Counted from the first letter of the stretch, positions 26,235-35,885 are shown. The stretch is DNA of 64,000 nucleotides from Clostridia bacterium (GCA_900764105.1 CAAFMS010000014.1:23199-87198); one strand, 5' to 3'. The notes: a model not told the origin generated them from the sequence alone. Made by a program: numbers and translations.

Positions 26235-27293
26235 GTGGACGATAAAATCAAGCAGATTAAAGAAATAATGGAAGCCCGTATAGCCGAAATCAAAAGCGAG
26301 ATGACCGCCGACGTCGAAAACGTGGATTCGAGCGCCGACCTCTTCAGACTCAAAGCCAAATATATCCTCGGCAAAACGGGGCTTATCCCTTCTCTCATGA
26401 AAGAACTCGGCAACGCCTCGAAAGAGGACAGACCGAAACTCGGTATGATTATAAACGGTCTTAAGGAGTACGCGACCGACTACTTCGCTGCGAGGGAAAA
26501 GATTATCGCGGCAGCCGAAAAAGCCTACCGCTATAAGGCGGAAGAAATAGATATTACCATGCCGCCGAAAACGACCGAAACGGGTACTCTGCACCCCGTA
26601 ACAATCATCAAAGACGAACTTATAGACGTGTTTTCGGGAATGGGCTTCAAGGTTTTGGAAACTCAGGAAATCGAGGACGATTTCCACAACTTCACCGCCC
26701 TTAACACACCGCAGGAACACCCCGCGAGAGATAAACAGGACACTTTCTATTTAAGCGACGACTTTATGCTCCGCACTCATACTTCCCCCGGACAGATAAG
26801 AAGTCTCACTACGCTGAAACCGCCGTTCAAGGTTTTAATCCCCGGCAGGGTTTACAGAGCGGACGACGACGCAACTCATTCGCCCATGTTCCACCAGATG
26901 GAAGGTCTCGTAATCGACGAAAAAATCACCCTTTGCGATTTGCAGGGTATGCTCGACGTGTTGGTTGCGAAAATGTTCTCGTCCGAGGCGAAAACGAGAT
27001 TCCGTCCTTCATACTTCCCGTTCACCGAACCGTCGGTAGAGGTTGACGTAAGTTGCTTCGAATGCGGCGGCAAGGGCTGCAAACTGTGCAAAGGCACGGG
27101 CTGGATAGAGATACTCGGCGGAGGCATAGTAAACCGCAAAGTACTCGAAAATTGCGGCGTGGACCCCGATAAATACACGGGTTTTGCATTCGGACTCGGC
27201 TTGGACCGTATCGCCATGCTCAAAAACGGAATCAACAACATTCACGTTCTGTACGAGGGCGACCTCAGGGCTTTAAAGCAGTTCAAAGATTAA
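26235..27293 (+). CDS. pheS: Phenylalanyl-tRNA synthetase alpha subunit
   Basis: 352 residues, usual length. The start is GTG with GGAG 8 nt upstream. The N-terminal coiled-coil arm (1-85) binds tRNA. The class II core contains FHNFTALNTPQEHPAR, LRTHTSPGQIR, RVYRADDDATHSPMFHQMEG and the final GFAFGLGLDRIAML. A CECGG-like zinc-ribbon stretch (CFECGGKGCKLCKGTGW) is present, as in some bacterial PheS. It forms the alpha2-beta2 enzyme with PheT, encoded 18 bp downstream. Confidence 0.97.
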   Translation: MDDKIKQIKEIMEARIAEIKSEMTADVENVDSSADLFRLKAKYILGKTGLIPSLMKELGNASKEDRPKLGMIINGLKEYATDYFAAREKIIAAAEKAYRYKAEEIDITMPPKTTETGTLHPVTIIKDELIDVFSGMGFKVLETQEIEDDFHNFTALNTPQEHPARDKQDTFYLSDDFMLRTHTSPGQIRSLTTLKPPFKVLIPGRVYRADDDATHSPMFHQMEGLVIDEKITLCDLQGMLDVLVAKMFSSEAKTRFRPSYFPFTEPSVEVDVSCFECGGKGCKLCKGTGWIEILGGGIVNRKVLENCGVDPDKYTGFAFGLGLDRIAMLKNGINNIHVLYEGDLRALKQFKD

Positions 27294-27311
27294 GGATAGG
27301 AGGACGAATAA

Positions 27312-29714
27312 ATGTTAGCGCCTTTAAGTTGGCTTAAAGAATATGTAGATATAGACGTTACGCCCGAGGAACTCGAGAAAAAATTGTTCGACTGCGGTTT
27401 CGAGGTCGAACAGATAATTCCTTACGGCGATAAACTCGACAAGGTAGTAACCTGTAAAATAATAGACATCGCTCAGCACCCGAACGCCGAAAGACTCAGA
27501 ATCTGTCAGGTAGACGCGGGCAAATACGGCGTTTTGCAGATAATAACCAACGCCGTAAACGTAAAGGTCGGCGATATAGTACCCGTCGCGGTGGACGGAG
27601 CGACCCTTGCCACGGGCGACAGAATTTATAACGGCAAACTCCGCGGCGAACCCTCTTACGGAATGTTCTGCGGCGGCGAGGAACTCGGTATCGACGACGA
27701 TATTTACGACGGCGCGTCGGGCGACAGCGTGCTTATCTTCAACGAGGAATTTCCGCTCGGCGAAGAGGTCAGAGACCTGCTCGCTTTAAAAGACTACGTT
27801 TTCGATATTTCCGTACTTGCGAACCGCCCCGACTGTCAGAGTATTTTAGGCATAGCGAGAGAAATAGCCTGTACGCTCGGAAAAACGGTAAAAGAACCGT
27901 CTTACGACTATAAAACGGAAGATAAAAAGGGCGACGGCAACATAAAAGTAACCGTTTCGGACAGCGAACTTTGCCCGAGATATATCGCGACACTTATAAA
28001 AGACGTGAAAATCGAAAAGTCTCCGAAATGGCTCACGAGACGGCTTAAACTCTGCGGATTGAATTCCGTAAACAATATCGTAGATATAACGAACTACGTT
28101 CTTTTGGAACTCGGACAGCCCATGCACGCGTTCGACGAAAACGACCTTAAAAATAAGGAAATAGTAGTTCGCAGGGCGAAAAACGAAGAAAAAATCGTTA
28201 CGCTCGACGAAAAAGAACTTACTTTAAACCCCGAAAACCTCGTAATCTGCGACGGCGAAAGACCCGTCGCGCTCGCGGGTATTATGGGCGGACTTAACAG
28301 CGAGATAAAGACCGACACGAAAGCCGTCGTCTTCGAGTGCGCGAAGTTCAAGAGAGACAACGTGAGAAAGTCGTCGAGAACGCTCGGCAAATCGTCCGAT
28401 TCGTCGAAGAGATTTGAAAAGGGCGTTGACGAATACACGACCGAAAGGGCTTCCAAAAGGGCTTTGTCTCTTGTCTGCAAGTTAGGAGCAGGCAGAGTTA
28501 CTTCGGTAAGAGTTGACGTTTCGGCAGGTAAAGAACAGGAAAACAGAAAAGTCGAAACGACTTTCGACAAAATAAACGGCGTTTTAGGTATAGAAGTTCC
28601 TAAGGTGATAATCGAGGACATTCTCAAAAAACTCAACTTCGGCGTTACCGTTGACGGCAATAAAATCACGACCGTCGCGCCGCCGTACAGAGAGGACGTC
28701 GAGGGCTACCCCGATCTTGCGGAAGAAGTCATAAGAATGTACGGCTACGAACACGTCAAGCCGACCCTTATGAAAGACGCGAAAATCACCGCCGGCGGCT
28801 ATTCCAAAGAGCAGAAAGACGAGTTGAAGATGAAAAAGGTTCTCGCGAGCATAGGTTATAACGAGGTTATGACATATTCGTTCTACTCGAAAAAGGACGT
28901 CGCTTCGCTTCGCCTTCTCCCCGATATGGAAGAGAGCAAAGTTATAATAATCGAAAATCCGATAAGCGACAATTACGAAGTTATGAGGAGAAGCGTTATC
29001 CCCTCTCTTCTCGGCGTCGTTTCGAGAAATATTAAAAAAGGCAACGATAACGGCAAGATTTTTGAACTTGCGCGCGTTTATATTCCTAAAAAACTTCCGA
29101 TAGACGACTTCCCGATCGAGAAAAGACATCTTTGTCTCGCGGTATTCGGCGGCGACAACGACTTTTTCACTCTAAAGGGCGCGTTAAAAGCTATCGAAGA
29201 AAATTTCAGGGTTAAATTCAATCTCGACACGAGGGCGTTAAAGACCTATCTCCACCCCGGCGTGTCGGCTAAAATAATACTCGACGGCGAGGAAATCGGA
29301 AACTTCGGACAAGTCGGCTACGACACCGCGGCGGACTTCGACATAGAGAAAAACGTATACGTTCTCGAACTCGATTACGACCGTCTCGCCGAGCATTTCA
29401 CGACTCCGTTCAGATTCGAACCGATAAGCAAATTTCCCGACGTAACGAGAGATTTAGCCCTTGTGGCGGACGTAAAAACTACTTGCGGCGAGATAGAGGA
29501 CGCTATTCGCTCGGCGTGCAAAGGAAGCGTTAAGGACGTTAAACTTTTCGATATTTACACGGGCGAACAGGTAGGACAAGGCAAAAAGAGTATGGCGTTC
29601 ACCGTTACCTTCAAAGCGGACGGAGACAAGCCGCTCGAAAACGAGGAAGTGGACGGCTTCGTAAAACGCATACTCGGCAGTTTAAAACACAGACTTAACG
29701 TCGATTTGAGGTGA
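27312..29714 (+). CDS. pheT: Phenylalanyl-tRNA synthetase beta subunit
   Basis: 800 residues. Domains in order: an N-terminal tRNA-binding EMAP/OB domain (about 40-155), a B5 DNA-binding-like domain (about 400-480, with PPYREDVEGYPDLAEEVIRM), a catalytic-like domain, and a C-terminal ferredoxin-fold anticodon-binding domain (about 705-800, starting PISKFPDVTRDLAL). The B3/B4 editing region includes NRPDCQSILGIARE. A good AGGAGG ribosome-binding site precedes the ATG. The stop overlaps the DUF896 start by 4 bp. Confidence 0.97.
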   Translation: MLAPLSWLKEYVDIDVTPEELEKKLFDCGFEVEQIIPYGDKLDKVVTCKIIDIAQHPNAERLRICQVDAGKYGVLQIITNAVNVKVGDIVPVAVDGATLATGDRIYNGKLRGEPSYGMFCGGEELGIDDDIYDGASGDSVLIFNEEFPLGEEVRDLLALKDYVFDISVLANRPDCQSILGIAREIACTLGKTVKEPSYDYKTEDKKGDGNIKVTVSDSELCPRYIATLIKDVKIEKSPKWLTRRLKLCGLNSVNNIVDITNYVLLELGQPMHAFDENDLKNKEIVVRRAKNEEKIVTLDEKELTLNPENLVICDGERPVALAGIMGGLNSEIKTDTKAVVFECAKFKRDNVRKSSRTLGKSSDSSKRFEKGVDEYTTERASKRALSLVCKLGAGRVTSVRVDVSAGKEQENRKVETTFDKINGVLGIEVPKVIIEDILKKLNFGVTVDGNKITTVAPPYREDVEGYPDLAEEVIRMYGYEHVKPTLMKDAKITAGGYSKEQKDELKMKKVLASIGYNEVMTYSFYSKKDVASLRLLPDMEESKVIIIENPISDNYEVMRRSVIPSLLGVVSRNIKKGNDNGKIFELARVYIPKKLPIDDFPIEKRHLCLAVFGGDNDFFTLKGALKAIEENFRVKFNLDTRALKTYLHPGVSAKIILDGEEIGNFGQVGYDTAADFDIEKNVYVLELDYDRLAEHFTTPFRFEPISKFPDVTRDLALVADVKTTCGEIEDAIRSACKGSVKDVKLFDIYTGEQVGQGKKSMAFTVTFKADGDKPLENEEVDGFVKRILGSLKHRLNVDLR

Positions 29715-29932
29715 AAAATATGACCGAAAAAGACATTGCGAGGATAAACGAACTCGCGAAAAAGCAACGTGAAACGGGACTTACGGACGAAGAAAAAGCC
29801 GAACAGGCAACTCTTCGCAAGGCGTATATCGAAAGCGTAGTCGGAAATCTTAAAAGCCAACTCGACAATACCTACGTTGTAGAGGGCGATAAAAAAACCA
29901 AACTCGAACCCGTCGATAAACTTAAAAATTAG
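29711..29932 (+). CDS. DUF896 (YnzC-like) small protein
   Basis: 73 residues, helical hairpin with IARINELAKKQRETGLTDEE and a following helix QATLRKAYIESVVGNLKSQL, the hallmark of DUF896. Family members are small cytosolic Firmicutes proteins, some under SOS control. Its ATG overlaps the pheT stop (ATGA-type), so it is co-translated with pheT. Confidence 0.9.
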   Translation: MKNMTEKDIARINELAKKQRETGLTDEEKAEQATLRKAYIESVVGNLKSQLDNTYVVEGDKKTKLEPVDKLKN

Positions 29933-29961
29933 TCGTTAATCGACTTATACGAGGACTTATT

Positions 29962-30741
29962 ATGGGTTATACGCTGATTACGGGCGCATGCGGAGGTCTC
30001 GGAAAGGAGTTTTGTCGTCAACTCGTAAAAACAGACAGACTGTTTCTGACGGGCAGGAGCGACGAAAAACTCGGACGGCTTAAAGAAGAACTGCTCGGGA
30101 TAAATCCCCGGGCGGATATATTGACGTTTAAAGCAGATTTAACCTCGGAGACCGACAGAAAAGCGTTGTTTGATTACGCCGACGAAAAAGGAATAAAATT
30201 CGGCGGCTATATAGGCGTTGCGGGGGCGGACATTCAGAAGGCGTTTATAAAATACACGCCCGAGAAAATCACCTTTCAGACGAGGCTCAATTTCGAAGCG
30301 AATATCGCCGTGTGCCACGGCGTACTGCTTCGTAGAGAAAGGAATTTGAAAATTCTTGCGGTGAGCAGTATGAGCGGCAGTCTCCCGATGCCCTATTTTG
30401 CCATATATTCGGCGACGAAACGGGCGATTATCGACTTTTACGAAAGTCTCCGATACGAGGTAAAGGACGCAAAAATCACCGTTTTGATGCCGGGAGGCAT
30501 TCCCACGAGAGAGGATATCGTAAAGGATATAGAAATTCAGGGCTTGACGGGGAAACTCTCCTCTAAGCCTGCGGAATTCGTCGTAAGAAAGGCATTAAAA
30601 GGGCTTGAAAAGAACAAAAAAAGAGTGATACCGGGGGCTTTTAACAAGTTCGTGTATTGCATTGAAAAACTCGCGCCGAACCAAATCAAATGCGGCTACG
30701 TCGCGAGAAAGTGGAAGAAAAAAGAAAAAGACGCCTTTTAA
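29962..30741 (+). CDS. Short-chain dehydrogenase/reductase
   Basis: 259 residues. The NAD(P)-binding motif is TGACGGLGKEF at residues 6-16. A conserved Ser lies in SSMSGSLP, and YSATKRAII supplies the catalytic Tyr-x3-Lys. The substrate cannot be read. GAGGA precedes the ATG. The C-terminus is very basic (RKWKKKEKDAF), and the gene lies 23 bp before thyA. Confidence 0.88.
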   Translation: MGYTLITGACGGLGKEFCRQLVKTDRLFLTGRSDEKLGRLKEELLGINPRADILTFKADLTSETDRKALFDYADEKGIKFGGYIGVAGADIQKAFIKYTPEKITFQTRLNFEANIAVCHGVLLRRERNLKILAVSSMSGSLPMPYFAIYSATKRAIIDFYESLRYEVKDAKITVLMPGGIPTREDIVKDIEIQGLTGKLSSKPAEFVVRKALKGLEKNKKRVIPGAFNKFVYCIEKLAPNQIKCGYVARKWKKKEKDAF

Positions 30742-30764
30742 CGGCGTTCAAGAGGAAGAATAAA

Positions 30765-31595
30765 ATGAGTTACGCCGACAAGATTTTTAAGGAAAACGTC
30801 AAGGATATTTTAGAGAACGGAGTATGGGATACCGACAAGGAAGTGAGACCGAAATGGCTCGACGGCACGCCCGCTCATACGGTTAAGAAATTCTGTATAG
30901 TCAACAGGTACGACCTCTCGAAAGAGTTCCCTATTATGACGATAAGAAAACAGGGCTTTAAGAACGCCGTGGACGAAATTCTGTGGATATGGCAGAAAAA
31001 ATCGAATAAAATCGCCGACCTTCATTCCCATATCTGGGACAGTTGGGCGGGCGAGGACGGCACGATAGGCAAGGCTTACGGCTATCAACTCGGCGTCAAG
31101 AACGTTTATAAAGAGGGCGAATTCGATCAGGTAGACAGGGTTTTGTACGACCTTAAACACAACCCCGCTTCGAGAAGAATTATGACGAATATATATAACT
31201 TCGCCGATCTTCACGAAATGAATCTCTACCCTTGCGCCTATTCGATGACTTTCAACGTGACGGGAGACAAACTCAACGGAATACTCAATCAACGTTCGAA
31301 CGATATGGCGGTCGCGAACAACTGGAACGTCATGCAGTACGCCGTACTTATAATGATGTTCGCTCAGGTTACGGGCTTCAAGCCGGGGGAACTCGTTCAC
31401 GTCATCGCGGATGCGCACATTTACGACAGACATATTCCTGCGGTGAAGCAGATGCTCGAAAACCCCGAGTACCCCGCGCCGAAACTCATCATTAACCCCG
31501 ACGTCAAAGATTTTTACGATTTTAAAGTCGAAGATTTCGTACTCGAGGACTACAAGGCTACGCCGCTCGGAACAAAGTTGGAGGTTGCGGTATGA
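30765..31595 (+). CDS. thyA: Thymidylate synthase
   Basis: 276 residues from MSYADKI, with AGAGGA upstream; the longer frame from 30690 reads through the SDR tail and is rejected. It has the catalytic Cys in LYPCAYSMTF, the dUMP-phosphate Arg region ASRRIMTN, QRSNDMAVANNWN, and the C-terminal HVIADAHIYDRHI. It methylates dUMP to dTMP using methylene-tetrahydrofolate. The stop overlaps folA by 4 bp, the classic pairing that regenerates folate. Confidence 0.97.
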   Translation: MSYADKIFKENVKDILENGVWDTDKEVRPKWLDGTPAHTVKKFCIVNRYDLSKEFPIMTIRKQGFKNAVDEILWIWQKKSNKIADLHSHIWDSWAGEDGTIGKAYGYQLGVKNVYKEGEFDQVDRVLYDLKHNPASRRIMTNIYNFADLHEMNLYPCAYSMTFNVTGDKLNGILNQRSNDMAVANNWNVMQYAVLIMMFAQVTGFKPGELVHVIADAHIYDRHIPAVKQMLENPEYPAPKLIINPDVKDFYDFKVEDFVLEDYKATPLGTKLEVAV

Positions 31596-32083
31596 TACGC
31601 GCGATAGTTGCCGTAGACGAAAAATGGGGCATAGGCAAGAAGAACGGGCTTTTGTTCGATTTGCCGCTCGATATGAAGTTTTTCAGAGAGACAACCTCGG
31701 GAAAGACGGTTTGTATGGGTTATAACACTCTGCTTTCCTTCCCGAACGGCAAGCCGCTGAAAAACAGGAAAAATATCGTTATCTGTCCCGAAGGGGTTAC
31801 GGGCGACGGGTTTATCGCCGTTCACGATATGCCCGAAATGTTAGAGACGATAAGCAAAGAGAACGGGGACGTTTACGTTATCGGCGGAGCGTATTTCTAT
31901 AAAAGTATGCTGCCCTATTGCGACGAGGTTCTCGTAACCAAGGTGAAAGCCGACGGAAACGCCGAGGTGTTTTTTGAAAACCTCGACGAAAGAGAGGACT
32001 TCGAACTTAAAGAAGAGGGCGAAGAATTACAGACTAACGGTTATACCATAAAATTTACAAAATATAAGAATTTACGAAAATGA
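31592..32083 (+). CDS. folA: Dihydrofolate reductase
   Basis: 163 residues. It opens MIRAIVAVDEKWGIGKKNGL, then FDLPLDMKFFRETT (the acidic active-site residue is Asp), GKTVCMGYNT and VYVIGGAYFYKSM. It reduces the dihydrofolate produced by ThyA. The gene overlaps thyA and the cupin gene by 4 bp each, so all three are coupled. Confidence 0.96.
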   Translation: MIRAIVAVDEKWGIGKKNGLLFDLPLDMKFFRETTSGKTVCMGYNTLLSFPNGKPLKNRKNIVICPEGVTGDGFIAVHDMPEMLETISKENGDVYVIGGAYFYKSMLPYCDEVLVTKVKADGNAEVFFENLDEREDFELKEEGEELQTNGYTIKFTKYKNLRK

Positions 32084-32412
32084 GAATAGACTTTAAAGAA
32101 ACGAAAGAAAAATTCATAGAGGGATTTAACGGCGGCAAGGGTCTTTTCGGTCTTAAAATGATCGAGGCGAAAGGCGTGAAATTCATTACGGGAAGGCTTG
32201 AACCGGGTGCTTCGGTCGGCATGCATAAGCACGAGAAGGACAGCGAAGAGGTTTTCGTTCTGTCGGGCAGCGGCAAGGCGATTTGCGACGGCGAGACGGA
32301 AATTTTAAAAATCGGTTCTTGCCATTTCTGCCCGAAAGGGAGTTACCATACCATAATCAACGACGGAAAGGAAGATCTGATATTTTTCGCCGTCGTTCCC
32401 GAACAATTATAA
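32080..32412 (+). CDS. Small cupin-domain protein
   Basis: 110 residues forming one cupin barrel. Metal-site motif 1 is GMHKHEKDSEEVFVLSGSGKA and motif 2 is CPKGSYHTIIN. Two His, a Glu and a third His are present for a metal centre. The substrate is unknown. It overlaps folA by 4 bp. Confidence 0.88.
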   Translation: MRIDFKETKEKFIEGFNGGKGLFGLKMIEAKGVKFITGRLEPGASVGMHKHEKDSEEVFVLSGSGKAICDGETEILKIGSCHFCPKGSYHTIINDGKEDLIFFAVVPEQL

Positions 32413-32423
32413 GGGGGCTTTAA

Positions 32424-33371
32424 ATGAGACTTATCAACGCTTTTAAAATTGCGGCGAATAATTTTTCGCTGGCGTTCAGAGACATTTTGTATAAGACTGT
32501 CGTATTCGTTCTGCTCGGCGCGATACTCGGGTTTATTCTTAAAATAAACCTGAAACCGTTTTTCGACAAACTCTCGCCCGTAATCAAAGACGTAACGGAT
32601 ATTCTGACTTCTATAATGAAAAACGGCGATTACGCGGAGATTGCCGCGAGCCTTAAAACAAATCTCGCCTCTTTGAAGGACTATTTTGCGAACCACATAG
32701 GAAACTTGTTTGCATTGACGGGTATAAGCATTCTGTTCGTGTTCCTTTACAGGTTTTTAAGCGGAGTCAGCGACTGTACGATTTTAATTCTGGTAAACGG
32801 ATATATGGGTACTCTGTCTCACAGAGGATACGTCGGCGTAATGCTTGAAAATCTTAAAAAAATAGTCGTTTATCAACTTATAGACGCTCTTATATCGATT
32901 GTTTACTTTCTTTTTGTCGCGCTTATCAACGGTCTTTTGCTTAAAATGACGCTTGGCGTAATGCCTCTTATCGCGGTGTTTTTATGCGCGGCGTTCACCT
33001 TCTTTGCGGGCGCGCTTTATTCGACTTGTTTAAGTCAGGTAATGTCGAATATGCTCGTCGGAAATATGAAAGTGAAAGAGGCGTTCAAAAAGGGAATACT
33101 TCCGAAAAAGAATTATTTCTGGAAAATGTTCGCGGCGTATCTGGTCGTTCTCGTCGGGTTTACTTATATAGCGACGACGACGGCGTTCTTCACGCTCGGA
33201 GTGGGAACGGTTTTAGCGATGGCGTTTTTCACCGTACTTATGGCGACGATGCGGCAAGTCGATTATTTCACGATAAACAAAATGAAATATTTCATAGACT
33301 ACGACAACATAATAGTTCCGAAAGAACTCCGCGAGAACGACGAGCAACTTCTGAACAAAGTTGAAATCTGA
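32424..33371 (+). CDS. Polytopic membrane protein of unknown function
   Basis: 315 residues with about six hydrophobic segments: 26-45, 92-112, 115-125, 152-180, 185-215 and 235-275. A Leu-rich extracytoplasmic loop lies between the first two. The C-terminal 40 residues are charged and cytoplasmic. AAGGGGG precedes the ATG. I do not recognise a family. It closes the SDR-thyA-folA-cupin run. Confidence 0.7.
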   Translation: MRLINAFKIAANNFSLAFRDILYKTVVFVLLGAILGFILKINLKPFFDKLSPVIKDVTDILTSIMKNGDYAEIAASLKTNLASLKDYFANHIGNLFALTGISILFVFLYRFLSGVSDCTILILVNGYMGTLSHRGYVGVMLENLKKIVVYQLIDALISIVYFLFVALINGLLLKMTLGVMPLIAVFLCAAFTFFAGALYSTCLSQVMSNMLVGNMKVKEAFKKGILPKKNYFWKMFAAYLVVLVGFTYIATTTAFFTLGVGTVLAMAFFTVLMATMRQVDYFTINKMKYFIDYDNIIVPKELRENDEQLLNKVEI

Positions 33372-33690
33372 TTTATCCGATAAACAAAAAATATTTCTTA
33401 TAAATAACGTAAAGCCGCAGAAATTTCTGCGGCTTTACGTCATAATGGAGAATGATTTATAAAAACAAGAAAAAACTTAGGATGAGCGTTTCTTTTCGTA
33501 AAAAGTATTTCGGTCCGCCTTTCGCTTTCCTATTTCCTTTTTACAACTGTATTGTACCCTATATTTATGTTGCGCGTTTGATTGAAAAATATAACTTCTG
33601 TGAAAATTCTTCGGCGTTTGTCGAAATTTCGGGCGTTTTAAATTTTTTGCGTTCGAACTCGGTATTGCGCCGGGGTTTTCAGTCTGAGTA
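33372..33690. other. Intergenic stretch, hairpin but no supported gene
   Basis: A 14-bp perfect hairpin (ACGTAAAGCCGCAG, loop AAATTT, CTGCGGCTTTACGT, 33407-33440) follows the membrane-protein gene and may stop transcription, though its T run lies inside the stem. The open frame at 33452-33694 has no ribosome-binding site and odd composition; I do not call it. Confidence 0.6.
33407..33440 (+). terminator. Hairpin after the thyA operon
   Basis: Perfect 14-bp stem with a 6-nt loop. There is no long T tail after the stem, so it may work as a processing or stabilising structure rather than a terminator. Confidence 0.5.
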
Positions 33691-34359
33691 CTAACGAATC
33701 GAAACTTCGCCGTAGGACAAAATTCGCCCGTCCGATAGTATCAGATTGCCGTTATCCGCTATTCCCGCGGCTTTGGCGTGGTAGGTCTTTTCCCCCTCGA
33801 TTACCTTAATTTCCTTTCCTAAAACGATATTTTTCGACCTGTATTCGTCCATAGAGTAGTCCTCGTAGAGATTTTCTATAAGTCTGTCTATAAATTCGTC
33901 GGTGTCGATTTCGCGGTTTATTAACTCTTTCGCGGTCACGGCGACGTCGCTTAGTTCTTTCGGTATCTCGTTGTTTAAATTAACGCCGATACCTATAACC
34001 GACTTTTTGACGTATTCGCCCTCGAACGAGTTTTTAATGAGTATTCCGCATATTTTTTTACCGCCCGCGTAAACGTCGTTCGCCCATTTCACCGAGGCGT
34101 TTATGCCGTAAACTCCGAGAGTTTTCGCAACCGCAAGACAGGACGAAGCCATAATTTTAAAGGAATTTTCGGCTTTTAAAGGATAGTATCTTACAAGAGT
34201 GAGATACGCTCCGCCTAACTCGGACGAAAAACTTCTGCCTTTCGTTCCCTTTCCGCCCGTCTGTCTTTTCGCGATTACCGCAAAATCGCTCGGCTCGTCG
34301 CGCGAAATAGCGTAGTCGTTGGTGGAATCTATTTCGTCAAAGTAAATTTTCTTAATCAT
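33691..34359 (-). CDS. birA: Biotin-protein ligase (no DNA-binding domain)
   Basis: 222 residues, monofunctional form without the N-terminal winged helix. It contains the family opening FDEIDSTNDYA, the biotinyl-AMP loop AKRQTGGKGTKGRSF (variant of GRGRxGR), VKWANDVYAGGKKICGIL and GIGVNLNN, followed by a small C-terminal SH3-like domain. It attaches biotin to carboxylase carrier domains. Its start overlaps recX by 8 bp. Confidence 0.95.
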   Translation of the reverse strand: MIKKIYFDEIDSTNDYAISRDEPSDFAVIAKRQTGGKGTKGRSFSSELGGAYLTLVRYYPLKAENSFKIMASSCLAVAKTLGVYGINASVKWANDVYAGGKKICGILIKNSFEGEYVKKSVIGIGVNLNNEIPKELSDVAVTAKELINREIDTDEFIDRLIENLYEDYSMDEYRSKNIVLGKEIKVIEGEKTYHAKAAGIADNGNLILSDGRILSYGEVSIR

Positions 34360-34975
34360 AATCTTCTTCGCCGCCTATAAACTTAAAAGCCGCCTCTTTC
34401 GCGACGTCGTAGGAAAAACCTTTTCCGAGCAGATACCTGTAACACTTGACGGCGTTTTCTTTAGTTCTCTCTTTTCCTCGCAAATACCTCTCGGCAACCG
34501 CGGTTGCTCCCTCGCTTTCGTCTGAGCGTTCTTCTATCGCTTCCGATATTTCGCTATCGCTCACTCCCTTTCGTTTAAGTTCTGCGGCAAGCAGTCTGTT
34601 CCCTTTCTTTTTAGAGTAACTTTTAACGTAGTCTTTCGCGTATTCTTCGTCGTTAATGAACTTATAGGCGGACATTTTGGAAATAACCGTCTCAATCGTA
34701 CCGCCGAGATACCCTTTCTTTTTAAGGTAATCTTTGACTTCTTTTTTAGTCTTTTTCGAAAGCGAAATGAAGTTTAAAGCCTTATCCAAAGCCCTGAGAC
34801 TTTCCGATTCGGTCTGAATTTCGTTAAGCCTTTCCTCGGCTATTTCAGTACCGATTTTAAGTCGGTTTTTCATTATGGTTTCGAGTTCGAGTCCGCAATA
34901 AAAAGCGTTGTCGAGGTAGATATTGCACCTCGTCGGGTTTTTGACCTGCGGTTTTATATCCGTAATTTTTTTCAT
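34352..34975 (-). CDS. recX: RecX-like regulatory protein
   Basis: 207 residues made of repeated three-helix RecX units: LRALDKALNFISLSKKTKKEVKDYL, then the region with DEEYAKDYVKSY, then KCYRYLLGKGFSYDVAKEAA. RecX modulates RecA filaments; recA is not in the window. It overlaps yigZ upstream by 4 bp and birA downstream by 8 bp. Confidence 0.9.
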   Translation of the reverse strand: MKKITDIKPQVKNPTRCNIYLDNAFYCGLELETIMKNRLKIGTEIAEERLNEIQTESESLRALDKALNFISLSKKTKKEVKDYLKKKGYLGGTIETVISKMSAYKFINDEEYAKDYVKSYSKKKGNRLLAAELKRKGVSDSEISEAIEERSDESEGATAVAERYLRGKERTKENAVKCYRYLLGKGFSYDVAKEAAFKFIGGEEDYD

Positions 34976-35601
34976 AGCGAGTACACCGTAAATTCTTCTC
35001 CGATAAGTTTTGCCGTAGCTTTTCCCGAGGTGAAGTCGATAAATTGATTTTCAAACTCGGAATCATCGACGGGAACGGCGATTTCGAGTTTTACCGACTC
35101 GCCGAAATCGGACGACAACGTTTTCATTTTTCGTTTTGCGGAAAACTTAAAAAAGGACTGATAAATATCGTAAGGCATATTGATTTGCCATATTTCAGAG
35201 CGAACGTTTTCTTCCGCGCCCGACTTATCCAAAACGTCTCTCGCGCTCTGAGAATACGCCCGAACAAGTCCGCCCGCGCCGAGTTTAACGCCGCCGAAAT
35301 ACCTCGTCACGACGACCATGGTATCTTTGAGATTTTTACTTTTGATAACCTCTAAGATAGGCTGTCCCGCCGTACCCTGAGGTTCGCCGTCATCGGAGAA
35401 GCGGGATATTTCGCCGCGGTCGGTAATATATGCATAACAGTTATGAGTAGCGAAGGGGTGTTTCTTTCTTATTTCGTCTAAAAAAGTTCTCGCTTCGCTT
35501 TCGGTTTCGCATTTTTTAGAATAAGCGATAAATCTCGAACGTTCGATAACTATTTCGTTTTCGGTATCGGTTTTTAACCGAAAATACCCGTTAATCGACA
35601 T
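34972..35601 (-). CDS. YigZ/IMPACT family protein
   Basis: 209 residues. The N-terminal UPF0029/IMPACT domain (about 15-125) has RSRFIAYSKKCETE, HNCYAYI, SDDGEPQGTAGQPIL and TRYFGGVKLGAGGLVRAY. The C-terminal domain (DUF1949-like) has a ferredoxin-type layout. The family is conserved and RNA- or ribosome-linked in other species, with no agreed reaction. It starts the yigZ-recX-birA operon. Confidence 0.93.
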   Translation of the reverse strand: MSINGYFRLKTDTENEIVIERSRFIAYSKKCETESEARTFLDEIRKKHPFATHNCYAYITDRGEISRFSDDGEPQGTAGQPILEVIKSKNLKDTMVVVTRYFGGVKLGAGGLVRAYSQSARDVLDKSGAEENVRSEIWQINMPYDIYQSFFKFSAKRKMKTLSSDFGESVKLEIAVPVDDSEFENQFIDFTSGKATAKLIGEEFTVYSL

Positions 35602-35629
35602 ATAGCCCTCCTTTTTTTATTTAATGCAA

Positions 35630-35702
35630 CTTGCCGCGAGGCAAATTTCACCGCTTTTAGCGATTTCTCTTATCGACAGATAAATTCTTTTGCGAAGCAA
35701 AC
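35630..35702 (+). repeat. Four-hairpin string repeat, diverged copy 3
   Basis: TTGCC-gcga-GGCAA, CCGCTTTTAGCG, TTATCGACAGATAA and TTTGC-gaa-GCAAA. The second stem has changed on both sides and still pairs (CGC/GCG). Confidence 0.65.
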
Positions 35703-35716
35703 TATCACTCCCGTTT

Positions 35717-35783
35717 CTCGGGACGCCATATTCTTAAAAATGCAAGCATTTTTAAGAGTTCTGCGTGGGCATCGTCCCCTACG
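35717..35783 (+). repeat. CGGGACGCC element, copy 1
   Basis: TTTCGGGACGCC, a stem CTTAAAAATGC-AAG-GCATTTTTAAG, and TCGTCCCCTACGG at the end. A near-identical copy lies 447 bp downstream. Confidence 0.7.
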
Positions 35784-35797
35784 GTCTCACTCAAAAC

Positions 35798-35872
35798 TTG
35801 CCGTCAGGCAAATATAACCGCCGTGGGCGATATAACTTATCGACAGATAAATATAACTTTGCGAAGCAAAAT
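35798..35872 (+). repeat. Four-hairpin string repeat, copy 4
   Basis: TTGCC-gtca-GGCAA, CGCC-gtg-GGCG, TTATCGACAGATAA and TTTGC-gaa-GCAAA with ATATAA linkers. Confidence 0.7.
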
Positions 35873-35885
35873 AGCTCTCGTTATT

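Noticed and set aside
33452..33694. 80-codon plus-strand frame
   Set aside because: No ribosome-binding site, aromatic/basic mix without a recognisable pattern, and it overlaps the end of birA.
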